A stretch of 51,694 bases of DNA. Source: JANNFX01 sp031380225 (GTDB lineage Bacteria; Pseudomonadota; Alphaproteobacteria; Rhizobiales; Hyphomicrobiaceae). The stretch spans positions 1-51,694 of the forward strand of contig JANNFX010000110.1 of the NCBI GenBank assembly GCA_031380225.1. The letters run 5' to 3'. The translations under genes were made by a program, and so were the position numbers. The notes below the pieces were generated by a model, which did not search any database, was not told the origin of the DNA, and saw only the letters and a program-made list of their open reading frames with translations. Below are positions 17,677 through 25,710 of the stretch, one piece after another. The stretch's first letter is position 1. The number at the start of each line of letters is the position of its first letter.

Positions 17677-17706
17677 AGACTGGCCCCATGTTGAAGACTG
17701 GCCCCA
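17674..17706 (+). repeat. Short direct duplication at the gene junction (15-bp repeat, 18-bp period)
   Basis: TGAAGACTGGCCCCA occurs at 17674-17688 and again at 17692-17706. The first copy contains the stop codon of the binding-protein gene. The second lies at the beginning of the GGDEF-EAL gene, in frame. It looks like an 18-bp tandem duplication that created or extended the N-terminus of the downstream gene. Confidence 0.85.
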
Positions 17707-20192
17707 CGCTCATGTCTATGCGCCGCAGTTTCAGGCCGAAAAGCGTTGCCGCCAAGCTCTACTGCGTGGCAGCACTGGCGTTGGCAACGGTATCGGCGTT
17801 GGCGCTACTGTCGATGGTCTATGTTCGCCATACCAGCGAAGCGACAAGCCGACTTAAAGACTATAGCGTTTCGGGTGCCGGCACCGCTGCCGACCTCGAA
17901 TTGCTGCTCGAACGCCATCGCCGCATTATCGAAAGCTCGCCCGTCCAACTTGACCGGGTCTTGATCGACAAGGACCGGCGCGCGTCCGAAGACATCGCCG
18001 ACCAAATGCTTGCCATCACCGCCGGCAGCAAAGATCCGTTGGTACTTGACGTCCACACGAAACTGCCGGGTCTGATCGAAGAAGCAAGACGTGTTTTATA
18101 TTTGGCCGCCAATTTCGCACAAGCCGAAGCCGTTGACACGGCCGCGGCTTATGGTCAGACCGCAAAACTTCTGCAAGATCGCATCCATCGCTATCGCGCC
18201 GAACGGCTGCAAGAGACCGCGCTTGAAACCGCCGACATTATCGCGAGCGGCCATATCGTAACGAACTGGATCATCGGCGTCAGCACAATCGCACTGTTGC
18301 TCATTGGGCCACTGCTCGTGGTCCTAATCCGTTCAATCGTGGTCCGCCTCAAAGGCATTACCGAGACCATGACGCGGCTCGCGCAAAACGAAACGGCGGT
18401 TCTCGTTCCCTCCGCACGCGATGCCGATGAAGTGGGTGATATGGCGCGCGCAGTTCAGGTCTTCAAATCGAATGCGGTTCAGCTTCGCCGGAACCACAAC
18501 GAAATCGAGAAGCTCAACAGTTGGTTCCAAATCGCATTGAATAATATGGCACGTGGGCTGTCGATGTTTGACGCCAATCAGCGGCTAATTGTTTGCAATA
18601 GTGAGTATCAAATCCTGTACGGCCTCCCCGGCGAATTGATCCGGCCCGGAACCCGGATGAGCACGATACTCGAACACTGGGACAGGGGAGGCCGCCCTGA
18701 ATTCACAGAGGAGATTTGGCGCTGGCTCGGTTGTCATGCGACCAATGTCCATGCCGGCCAGGACTTCGCGCGGCTGCAGCTGTTGCCAGACGGGCGCATG
18801 ATGCTGATCAATTGCCAACCTCTGCCTGACGGCGGCTGGGTTGACGTGCACGAAGACGTCACTGAAAAGCACCGTACCGACACCCGCATTCGCGAGCTTG
18901 CCGAATTCGATACACTGACCGGCCTGGCCAATCGCCACCATTTCTTGGAAAAACTCAACGACGCGCTTTCCACATTGGAAACAAAGGGCGGCTTCGCTTT
19001 GTTCTGGCTCGATCTCGATCACTTCAAGGAGGTCAACGACACACTCGGGCACCCTGCAGGTGATGCGGTGTTAAAGGCGGTCAGTCAGCGCCTGAAGAAT
19101 GTGGTCAGGTCAACGGATATTGTTGCCCGCCTCGGGGGCGACGAATTTGCAATTCTGCAATCTGGCCGCACAATAGGGGCAGACGCCGCACATACCCTTG
19201 CAAATCGGCTGATCGAAGCCGTGTCGGAACCCTATCAGATTTTCGGCCAATCCACCACGATTGGAGTCAGTGTCGGCATTGCCTTGGCGCCGGCACACGG
19301 CAGCACGGCCGATGAGCTTTTAAAAAATGGCGATATCGCTTTGTACAAGGCCAAGTCAGCCGGCCGTGGCACTTCGGTCATGTTCGAGCATGAATTCGAG
19401 AACAAACTTAAATCAAGACGGTCTATCGAAACCGACCTGCGCCGGGCCGTTGAAGCGGGTGAACTTGAACTGCACTACCAGCCGATCCTCGATTTGCGCC
19501 TCGGCCGGGTGACAGTTTGCGAAGCCCTGATGCGCTGGCGCCATGCCGAACGCGGCCTAGTGCCACCGTTTGAATTTATCCCAATAGCAGAAGACATCGG
19601 CGTTATCGCTGAGTTCGGTGCCTGGGCGCTGCACGAGGCTTGCCGGGCAGCAACGGCGTGGCCCGGTCATGTTGGTGTGGCAGTTAATTTATCGGCGACC
19701 CAGTTTTCGACCGGTGACCTTTGCGCAACCGTCGCCAGTGCCTTGGCGCGTTCAGGTTTGGCGCCTGAACGGCTCGAACTCGAAGTCACCGAAACGCTTC
19801 TTCTCGGCGACGAACCACGCACTCATCAAATCCTCAGCGCATTGTCTCGCTCGGGCGTTTCAATCGCACTCGACGACTTTGGCACCGGCTATGCCTCGTT
19901 AAGTTACTTGCGCAGCTTCCCTTTCGACAAAATCAAGATCGATCAAACCTTTGTTCGCGACCTGCCTGAGCGCGCGGATTGTGTGGCCATTGTCAGTGCG
20001 GTGGCGAGCCTGGCGCGGACTCTTGGCATGCGAACCGTGGCGGAAGGCGTTGAGACAATCGCCCATCTCGACCTCGTATCAAGTGCGGGCTGCGACGAGG
20101 TCCAGGGATACTTGTTTAGCCGCCCGGTCCCGGCTGCCGAAATTCTAGACCGGCTGCATGCCTGCGAGACCCTGCTCGGCAAAGCCGCCTGA
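17688..20192 (+). CDS. Membrane GGDEF-EAL protein with periplasmic sensor, HAMP and PAS
   Basis: This 834-residue cyclic-di-GMP enzyme has a first membrane helix (about 22-46) and a helical periplasmic sensor (47-187). The second membrane helix is at 188-217, HAMP at 218-270 and a PAS-like domain at about 275-395 (LNNMARGLSMFDANQRLIVCN). The GGDEF domain (about 400-565) has an intact motif, RLGGDEF, at 481-487. The EAL domain (about 580-825) has CEALMRW with Glu612, plus DDFGTGYASL and the IDQTFV and AEGVET motifs. Both activities look possible: synthesis from GTP and hydrolysis to pGpG. The true start could be ATG 17712 or 17718 after the local duplication; none has a good ribosome-binding site. 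The binding protein immediately upstream could feed its periplasmic domain. Confidence 0.92.
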   Translation: MLKTGPTLMSMRRSFRPKSVAAKLYCVAALALATVSALALLSMVYVRHTSEATSRLKDYSVSGAGTAADLELLLERHRRIIESSPVQLDRVLIDKDRRASEDIADQMLAITAGSKDPLVLDVHTKLPGLIEEARRVLYLAANFAQAEAVDTAAAYGQTAKLLQDRIHRYRAERLQETALETADIIASGHIVTNWIIGVSTIALLLIGPLLVVLIRSIVVRLKGITETMTRLAQNETAVLVPSARDADEVGDMARAVQVFKSNAVQLRRNHNEIEKLNSWFQIALNNMARGLSMFDANQRLIVCNSEYQILYGLPGELIRPGTRMSTILEHWDRGGRPEFTEEIWRWLGCHATNVHAGQDFARLQLLPDGRMMLINCQPLPDGGWVDVHEDVTEKHRTDTRIRELAEFDTLTGLANRHHFLEKLNDALSTLETKGGFALFWLDLDHFKEVNDTLGHPAGDAVLKAVSQRLKNVVRSTDIVARLGGDEFAILQSGRTIGADAAHTLANRLIEAVSEPYQIFGQSTTIGVSVGIALAPAHGSTADELLKNGDIALYKAKSAGRGTSVMFEHEFENKLKSRRSIETDLRRAVEAGELELHYQPILDLRLGRVTVCEALMRWRHAERGLVPPFEFIPIAEDIGVIAEFGAWALHEACRAATAWPGHVGVAVNLSATQFSTGDLCATVASALARSGLAPERLELEVTETLLLGDEPRTHQILSALSRSGVSIALDDFGTGYASLSYLRSFPFDKIKIDQTFVRDLPERADCVAIVSAVASLARTLGMRTVAEGVETIAHLDLVSSAGCDEVQGYLFSRPVPAAEILDRLHACETLLGKAA

Positions 20193-20270
20193 GGTGTCTC
20201 TGCCCGGCAACAGACCGCGGAACACTGCCGCCAGCGAAACTCCTCTGCCGGGACTTGGCCCTTCAGTGGC

Positions 20271-20299
20271 TTGGAAATTCAGCGCATGTTGTCTATAAG
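20271..20299 (+). promoter_or_regulatory. Predicted sigma70-type promoter of the OmpA-like gene
   Basis: TTGGAA at 20271-20276 and TATAAG at 20294-20299 are separated by 17 bp. The resulting leader is about 180 nt. It lies in the 292-bp gap after the GGDEF-EAL gene, which otherwise shows nothing that I can name. Confidence 0.4.
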
Positions 20300-20484
20300 T
20301 CCTTGCAGGGGCGGGGGATCGTCTCAATACTTTGCGGGTGCTGCGTGCTCGAAGCCGCTTGAGGGGCTTTGGGCGCATAGGTAAGGTGCGTGCCGCCTGG
20401 CGGGATGACGGACAAATTCGACTGATTGGCTGAACGATTGTTTAGATGACTTAAAGTGTCGCTGAGTTGGGAGACGTGGGTGTG

Positions 20485-22716
20485 ATGAGATGTAATCCGT
20501 GGCGTTGGATGTGGGGTCTCATCCCAATCGCAATGTTGACCTATCTCTCCAACGTCTGGGAACGGCCTGGCATTGAAGACGACCTGCAGGCCAGAGCACA
20601 GCAGGCGCTTGAACGCGACGGCCTTGGGTGGGGCAAGATCGCCTTTGAAGGCCGGGACGCCATTCTTACGGGCAGGGCCTCGGATGAAACTGAACCCATG
20701 CAGGCGCTTGATGCACTGCGGCGGACGTGGGGCGTGCGGGTCACCAAATCCCGTACCGACCTTGTCGAGCGTGTCGAAAGCTACAATTGGGCCGCCGCCC
20801 TCGATGACCGCAAAGTCCAACTGACAGGTCACGTTCCGAGCGAAACCGCGCGCCGCAACATTTTGGGGCTGGTCAAAGCCTCATTTCCAAAAGCGACCAT
20901 CGCCGACGAAATGACACTCGCGCGCGGCGCGCCGCCAAACGACGTCTGGCTCAGTGGCGTTGGCTTCGGTTTGAAGCAATTAGCTGGACTGAAACGCGGC
21001 TCCGTTAACTTGCGCGATACCGGTCTGTCGCTCGATGGCGAAGCCAATGACAGCCCAAGCTTCAAATCCATCAAGGCCGCAGTGCCAGCGAAGTTGCCCA
21101 AGGGCTGGACCCTCGGCGCCAACACTGTGACGCCGCCCGCGGTCAACCCGTTCACATGGGCTGCCAAGTACTCGTCGAGCCAGCTGGTTATGTCCGGCTA
21201 TGTTCCAAGTGACGCCGTTAAAGCAAGCCTGTTCGCACACGCCAAAAACACGTTCCCGAAAGTTGCATTGGTCGACCGGCTTGAAGTCGCTGGCGGAGCC
21301 CCCCCGAATTGGGCCGACGCCGCAACGAGTAGCCTCGACCAACTATACCAGTTGAAAGACGGCAGCGCCGAAATGCGCGGGCAGGAACTGATGTTGTCCG
21401 GTAACGCCGAAGATGAAGCGACGGCAAATGCGGTCCGCCAGGCGATCAAAGGTGTTAGTTCAAAAGGCTTCAAAGTCTCTGATGCTATCAAAGCACCGAA
21501 GCCGCCACAGATCGCGATAGCCAACCCGTTCACGACCAAGGCTGCTGCAAATGACGGCCGCATGACTTTGACGGGCTATGTACCATCTGAAGGCGGACGC
21601 GCTTCGCTGCTCGCTGCCGTCCGCGCACGGTTCCCGAATATGGCCATCGATGACAAGTTGCAAGTCGCAGCCGGTGCGCCGTCCGGATGGGAGCAATGCA
21701 TGCTGGCTGGACTGGCTGGTATCGGTAAACTTGAACGGGGTGAAGCCGCTCTGAACGGAAACCGCATTTTGGTGACGGGTGCAACGACGGATCAGAATGT
21801 GGCCATCGCGGTCCCAGTTGATTTGAATACGGCTGCAGCTAGCGCCTGCGAAGCGGATGCGCGCGTCGATGTACTTCGTTCTCAGCCGGCGTTCTTCCAC
21901 TGGTTCGCCACCAAATCCAAAGATGGCAGTCTGGTGATTGAAGGTGATGCGCCAGATACCAACTCGCGTGCTGAATTGGTCAAACAGGCCGAAAGCTTAT
22001 TTCCAGGCCAACGCATCGACGACTTGACGTCGATCGTCTCGAAGCGATCAGAGACGTGGCTCAAAGTAACGTCACACGCGCTCAAGATGCTGGCAAATCT
22101 CAAATACGGCGAAGCGTCAATGTCGGGTGATGATATTCTCGTCCGCGGCTTGGCGGCGTCCAATGGCGTGGCGGCGTCCGTTCGCCAGCAACTGAAGGAC
22201 TTGCCCAACGGCTTCAGAGGCCGCGATGAAATCAGGGTCGACGCCTCAGCCGACCTTGAAGCGGAAGCAAGGCGCAAGGCTGCAGAAGCAGCAGAGGCAA
22301 AGCGCCTGGCTGATCTTGAAGCTAAGCGTAAAGCTGAGGTGGCGTCAGCCCGCACCTGTCAATCGTTGCTCACCGATGTTGCCGCTAAGGGCACGATCCA
22401 ATTTGAACGTGCGAGCGACAATTTGAACCGCGCCAGCGCGGCAACGATCACCAAGCTCGCACAGGTTGCCAATGATTGCCCGCGAACCCGCATCGAGATC
22501 GCGGGACACACCGATAGCGAGGGTGTTCCTGAGCGCAATCAGCCATTATCGGAACGCCGCGCGGCCGCCGTCGCCGTAGCACTCATCAAAGCTGGCGTCG
22601 CTGAAGCACGGTTGTCCGCCGAAGGATATGGCGCTGAACGGCCGATCGCGGACAATGCTACCGCCGAAGGCCGCGCCAAGAACCGCCGCATCGAATTCTC
22701 TGTTGTTCCTGAATGA
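20485..22716 (+). CDS. Membrane-anchored protein with BON-like repeats and C-terminal OmpA domain
   Basis: This 743-residue protein has one N-terminal membrane helix (about 8-26), so the rest is periplasmic. Four tandem repeats of roughly 120-150 residues follow. Each opens with a variant of TGYVPSE (TGHVPSETARR, SGYVPSDAVKA, TGYVPSEGGRA, EGDAPDTNSRA) and contains a BON-like beta-alpha unit. A charged Ala/Glu/Lys coiled coil lies at about 585-625. The C-terminal peptidoglycan-binding OmpA domain is at about 635-742 (IEIAGHTDSEG, RLSAEGYGAERPIADN, NRRIEF). The layout recalls the mycobacterial ArfA/OmpATb family. It probably links the inner membrane to the cell wall. ATG 20485 or the adjacent GTG 20482 follow GGGAG. 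Confidence 0.85.
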   Translation: MRCNPWRWMWGLIPIAMLTYLSNVWERPGIEDDLQARAQQALERDGLGWGKIAFEGRDAILTGRASDETEPMQALDALRRTWGVRVTKSRTDLVERVESYNWAAALDDRKVQLTGHVPSETARRNILGLVKASFPKATIADEMTLARGAPPNDVWLSGVGFGLKQLAGLKRGSVNLRDTGLSLDGEANDSPSFKSIKAAVPAKLPKGWTLGANTVTPPAVNPFTWAAKYSSSQLVMSGYVPSDAVKASLFAHAKNTFPKVALVDRLEVAGGAPPNWADAATSSLDQLYQLKDGSAEMRGQELMLSGNAEDEATANAVRQAIKGVSSKGFKVSDAIKAPKPPQIAIANPFTTKAAANDGRMTLTGYVPSEGGRASLLAAVRARFPNMAIDDKLQVAAGAPSGWEQCMLAGLAGIGKLERGEAALNGNRILVTGATTDQNVAIAVPVDLNTAAASACEADARVDVLRSQPAFFHWFATKSKDGSLVIEGDAPDTNSRAELVKQAESLFPGQRIDDLTSIVSKRSETWLKVTSHALKMLANLKYGEASMSGDDILVRGLAASNGVAASVRQQLKDLPNGFRGRDEIRVDASADLEAEARRKAAEAAEAKRLADLEAKRKAEVASARTCQSLLTDVAAKGTIQFERASDNLNRASAATITKLAQVANDCPRTRIEIAGHTDSEGVPERNQPLSERRAAAVAVALIKAGVAEARLSAEGYGAERPIADNATAEGRAKNRRIEFSVVPE

Positions 22717-22742
22717 TGAGCTTTCGAAAGAGGACACCACTG

Positions 22743-22841
22743 ATGTCGTACTTGTTTATGAGGCTGTTTTGGTACGTAGCAGCCGCCTTCGTGACCGGCC
22801 TGGTGGTCGGTTGGATATCGTGCCGCGAGCCATCGAAATAA
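22743..22841 (+). CDS. Small single-pass membrane protein (32 residues)
   Basis: This short gene begins MSYLFMRLFWYVAAAF and ends CREPSK. It has one membrane helix (about residues 8-26, ending GLVVGW). AAAGAGG lies 9 nt before the ATG, and the frame ends in TAA at 22839-22841. It sits in the gap between the OmpA-like gene and the HHH-domain gene, with 26 and 59 bp on either side, so it is very probably part of the same operon. Conserved small proteins are easily missed in such positions. Function is unknown; a role beside the two envelope proteins is inferred. Confidence 0.6.
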   Translation: MSYLFMRLFWYVAAAFVTGLVVGWISCREPSK

Positions 22842-22900
22842 ATAACGTGGGTGCGAGCGCCGGGCGGGGCCCGGCGTATTGCAGTAGGGAGACGTGACGG

Positions 22901-24739
22901 ATGTTGATGTTGTTGCTGCAGAGCTTTCTGCTGTTGTTATCGGCATTTCTGCTGGGTGCCGCCCTCGCCTGCATGCTGAAGCGGCTCCTCGCCGGCGAGT
23001 CCATAAGGACTGCGGCCGATCCTAAGGGGGCTCAGCAAACAGCGATCGTAAACACCCGAGCCGCAAATGTTGCAGTAAATGCTGTTCCGGCTGCTCCAGT
23101 ACCAGCGCCCACAACAACGATCCCAGCTGCCGCCGCGGCTGCGGCCAACACCGACCGCTTTGGCCGAGTGTTGACACAAGCGCCCGTCGTCCAAGTTCAG
23201 CCGGTCAAACCCGCTGCTGTCGAGCCACCGCGTCCGGCGCCGCCACCACCGCCACCGCCGCCTGCAGCGGTTTTGACGCCGAAGCCTCCCCTCACAACGC
23301 CGGCTCCGGCTCCGGCGCCAAAGGACGTGACTATCGCGCCTGCTGCTGCTCCTGCTGCGGCTCCTGTAGCCTCAACCCTAGCCGCCACGGCAGCGACAGC
23401 TGCCGCCGCGGCCGCAGCAATGGCGAGCCAGACGTCTCGCGCTGAACCACCCGCGCCAACTCCTGCTGCGAAGGCACCTGAGCCGGTGGTTGTTAAAGCA
23501 CCCGAGCCCGTTGTTGCGAAAGCGCCGGAGCCTGTTGCCGTCAAAGCTCCCGAGCCTGTGGTCGTGAAGGCACCAGAGCCGGTGGTTATCAAAGCCGCTG
23601 AGCCCGTTGTCGCCAAGCCGGCTCAGTCTGTTGCCGTCAAAGCGCCCGAACCTGTCTTGGCAGCGCCTTCACTGGTTTCCGAGGAACTTAGCACCGCCCG
23701 TGATGATCTAGCCTTGATCCGAGGAATTGATGAGCGGGTGCAGCCGCGCCTCAACGCACTCGGAATTCGCCGCTACTGGCAGATCGCTGGATGGACTGCG
23801 GACGATATCAACCGCATGAGCCAGTCGCTTGGCTACTCCGGCCGTATCGAACAAGAAAATTGGATCGAGCAGGCCCAGATTTTATCGCGTGGCGTCGACA
23901 CAGAATACTCGAGGAAGCGGCGCGTGGAACTTGCGCCTCAGGTCGTGGCACCCGTCGTCAGCAAGCCAGCTGCACCCCTGGCGGAGGCCAAGCCTGCGAC
24001 TGTCAATGGCAGCGCGGTTTCTTCGACTGTGACGACACAAGCGGAAGCGCCAGTTAAGCCGCCAGAGCCCGCCAAGGCACAAGAACCGGTCAAGCCCGCA
24101 GAGCCGGTCAAACCAATTGCCGTCGAAGTAAAGCCGGTAGCAACTGCTCCTGTAATGGCAACAGCACCGCCGGTCGCTGCCCCTACTGCGGCGATAGCAA
24201 AAGAGCACATCGGAGCCGAAGCAGCTGCAGCAGCAGCCGCAGCGATCGCGACAGCGACTGCGGCCGCAGCTAAGACGTCAACCGCAATCGCTGAGCCTGC
24301 AGTCGTCAAGGCGCCGGTCGTCACGGCGACTGTTGCCGCAGCCCCAATAGCGCCCGCCGCACCCCCTGATGCCAAAGCAGCCGAATTGAAATCCGATCTA
24401 TCGAACTTACGCTCGGTACGTTCCGAGGCGCTTCGCGGCACAGATCCGGTATCAGGCACTGGATACGCTCCGCGCGTTATCGGTGCGTTCGATGATCTGA
24501 AGCGCATTCGCGGCATCGGCGTGTTGATCGAGCGCAAGTTGAATTCGCTCGGCGTCACGACGTATGAGCAAATCGCCAATTGGACAGGCGCCGATGTTGA
24601 TCGCGTCAGTCAGCTGCTCGATTTCAAAGGCCGGGTCGAACGCGAGAACTGGATTGAGCAATCGCGCATCTTAGCGTCTGGCGGACAGACCGAATTCTCG
24701 CGCCGTGTCGACCGCGGCGAAGTTGAAACGAGCCGCTGA
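22901..24739 (+). CDS. Membrane-anchored Ala/Pro-rich protein with two helix-hairpin-helix domains
   Basis: This 612-residue protein starts with a Leu-rich membrane anchor (residues 1-30). A long Ala/Pro/Val linker follows with a tandem KAPEPVVV-type octapeptide repeated about eight times (about 192-255). A first globular domain is at about 268-340 (LALIRGIDERVQPRLNALG, WTADDINRMSQSL, ENWIEQAQIL). A second low-complexity linker is at 345-510, and a second copy of the same domain is at 530-602 (DDLKRIRGIGVLIERKLN, GRVERENWIEQSRIL). The domain is the helix-hairpin-helix module also found as a C-terminal extension of NuoE and ribosomal protein L21 in alphaproteobacteria. Its role is not known. 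Confidence 0.75.
   Translation: MLMLLLQSFLLLLSAFLLGAALACMLKRLLAGESIRTAADPKGAQQTAIVNTRAANVAVNAVPAAPVPAPTTTIPAAAAAAANTDRFGRVLTQAPVVQVQPVKPAAVEPPRPAPPPPPPPPAAVLTPKPPLTTPAPAPAPKDVTIAPAAAPAAAPVASTLAATAATAAAAAAAMASQTSRAEPPAPTPAAKAPEPVVVKAPEPVVAKAPEPVAVKAPEPVVVKAPEPVVIKAAEPVVAKPAQSVAVKAPEPVLAAPSLVSEELSTARDDLALIRGIDERVQPRLNALGIRRYWQIAGWTADDINRMSQSLGYSGRIEQENWIEQAQILSRGVDTEYSRKRRVELAPQVVAPVVSKPAAPLAEAKPATVNGSAVSSTVTTQAEAPVKPPEPAKAQEPVKPAEPVKPIAVEVKPVATAPVMATAPPVAAPTAAIAKEHIGAEAAAAAAAAIATATAAAAKTSTAIAEPAVVKAPVVTATVAAAPIAPAAPPDAKAAELKSDLSNLRSVRSEALRGTDPVSGTGYAPRVIGAFDDLKRIRGIGVLIERKLNSLGVTTYEQIANWTGADVDRVSQLLDFKGRVERENWIEQSRILASGGQTEFSRRVDRGEVETSR
23473..23660 (+). repeat. Tandem KAPEPVV-type octapeptide repeat inside the coding region
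   Basis: About eight in-frame copies of a 24-bp unit encode KAPEPVVV variants. Third-codon positions differ among copies, so the repeat is kept at protein level. It probably forms an extended periplasmic linker. Confidence 0.85.
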
Positions 24740-25149
24740 CGATTTGAGTTCGAAAAATTGGCCGGGTCAGCGAGCTGCCCGGCCCCCTACAGCCAACATT
24801 GCCTAAAAAATACGAATTGAGCGCACCACAGAATTACCGTGTAAATATTATCTACAATGCCGAGTTGGCTAATATCTTTCGCGGACCTTACGAGCGCAAT
24901 TTAATTGCCTCAATTCGCTAGTGTTCTGGCACTGACACTTGGTTCCCGATTCAGCTCTCCCCGCACCGTCATCCCCGTACAGGCGGGGATCCGCGCCAGC
25001 ATGAAATTTAAGAGCATATTGCAAGTTGCGCGGATCCCGCCCATTCCCGCAAGGTGACTCCCAAGTGGTCGCGCCGGGATGACGATCTTTCGGGGAATCA
25101 AACGTCTGGGACAGACCACTAGATATTTACAAAATAGTGGGCAGCCGCC
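24740..25149. other. 410-bp gene-free region with nested palindromic repeat
   Basis: After the HHH-domain gene there is a hairpin at 24760-24784 (GGCCGGG / CCCGGCC); a run of T follows it only when read on the reverse strand. A dispersed-type palindromic element occupies 24967-25084 (listed separately). The AT-rich segment 24800-24910 shows no coding sequence that I can support. Confidence 0.6.
24967..25084. repeat. Nested inverted repeat, dispersed intergenic palindrome type
   Basis: Outer arms CGTCATCCCC (24967-24976) and CGGGATGACG (25075-25084) are near-perfect inverses. Inner arms GGCGGGGATCCGCGC (24982-24996) and GCGCGGATCCCGCC (25028-25041) are also inverse copies. The CGTCATCCCC...GGCGGGGATCC text is typical of dispersed palindromic elements found many times in proteobacterial genomes. 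Confidence 0.75.
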
Positions 25150-25572
25150 TTATGCGACGGCCGGACTAGACGGCTTCGTACAGGCTGCGCAACGGCCACG
25201 GAGTTCAAGTGTCATTTGCTGTACGCTGAACCCGGCCCGGTCAGCCCAAGCCTGTAAAGCCTTAGCGGCCGCAGCCTCGCTGAACTCGCGGACGGTATTG
25301 CAATTCTCACAGATGGCGAATATCGCGGTGCCGGTGTGAGCCGCATGTGCACACGCCACGAATGCGTTCAAGCTTTCAAGCCTGTGGACAGCGCCGGCTT
25401 CGATCAACCGCTCCAGGCTGCGATAGACCGTTTGAGGAGCCAATGTGACGTCGCCCCGAACGAAATCGATAATTTCGTAGGCACTGACCGGCCGCCCAGC
25501 CGCCTTTAATGCGGAGGCTATCAGCCGGTCCTGTTCGGCTGCGGGGCGCCGTTTTGCCGTATCCTTGGTCAT
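25150..25572 (-). CDS. zur: Fur-family zinc-uptake regulator (Zur-like)
   Basis: This 140-residue protein has an N-terminal winged helix (AAGRPVSAYEIIDFVRG, TLAPQTVYRSLERLIEAG). The C-terminal dimerisation and metal-binding domain has ACAHAAHTGTAIFAICENC and a final CAAC. The two CxxC pairs fit the structural zinc site. The short His-containing loop fits Zur better than Fur. It would repress zinc-uptake genes when zinc is plentiful. The start ATG is at 25570-25572. It is divergent from the beta-barrel gene, and an inverted repeat spans its start region. Confidence 0.82.
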   Translation of the reverse strand: MTKDTAKRRPAAEQDRLIASALKAAGRPVSAYEIIDFVRGDVTLAPQTVYRSLERLIEAGAVHRLESLNAFVACAHAAHTGTAIFAICENCNTVREFSEAAAAKALQAWADRAGFSVQQMTLELRGRCAACTKPSSPAVA

Positions 25573-25634
25573 GGCAGTTTGTAACCCGCCTCACACAATT
25601 GGGCCAGTGCCACTGCCATTAACTCGCCATTAAC
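25571..25634. promoter_or_regulatory. Inverted and direct repeats between zur and the beta-barrel gene
   Basis: ATGGCAGT (25571-25578) is mirrored by ACTGCCAT (25612-25619). The nonamer GCCATTAAC occurs twice, at 25615-25623 and 25626-25634. This is a candidate operator in the divergent promoter region. The repeat does not closely match a textbook Zur box, so assignment to Zur is only a guess. Confidence 0.3.
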
Positions 25635-25710
25635 CATTTTTGAGCGAAGACGGAGCCTTGCTGGTGCCCGTTGGTGCCAGGTCCTGTTTGTACTGCGTAA
25701 GGACTGACCA

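Noticed and set aside
23197..23616. Reverse-strand frame encoding a Thr/Gly/Ala-rich repeat protein
   Set aside because: It is the mirror of the KAPEPV repeat of the forward gene. Its repetitiveness comes from that gene, and it has no start signals of its own.
23473..23660. CRISPR-like tandem repeat
   Set aside because: The unit is 24 bp without unique spacers, is in frame, and codes for a protein linker.
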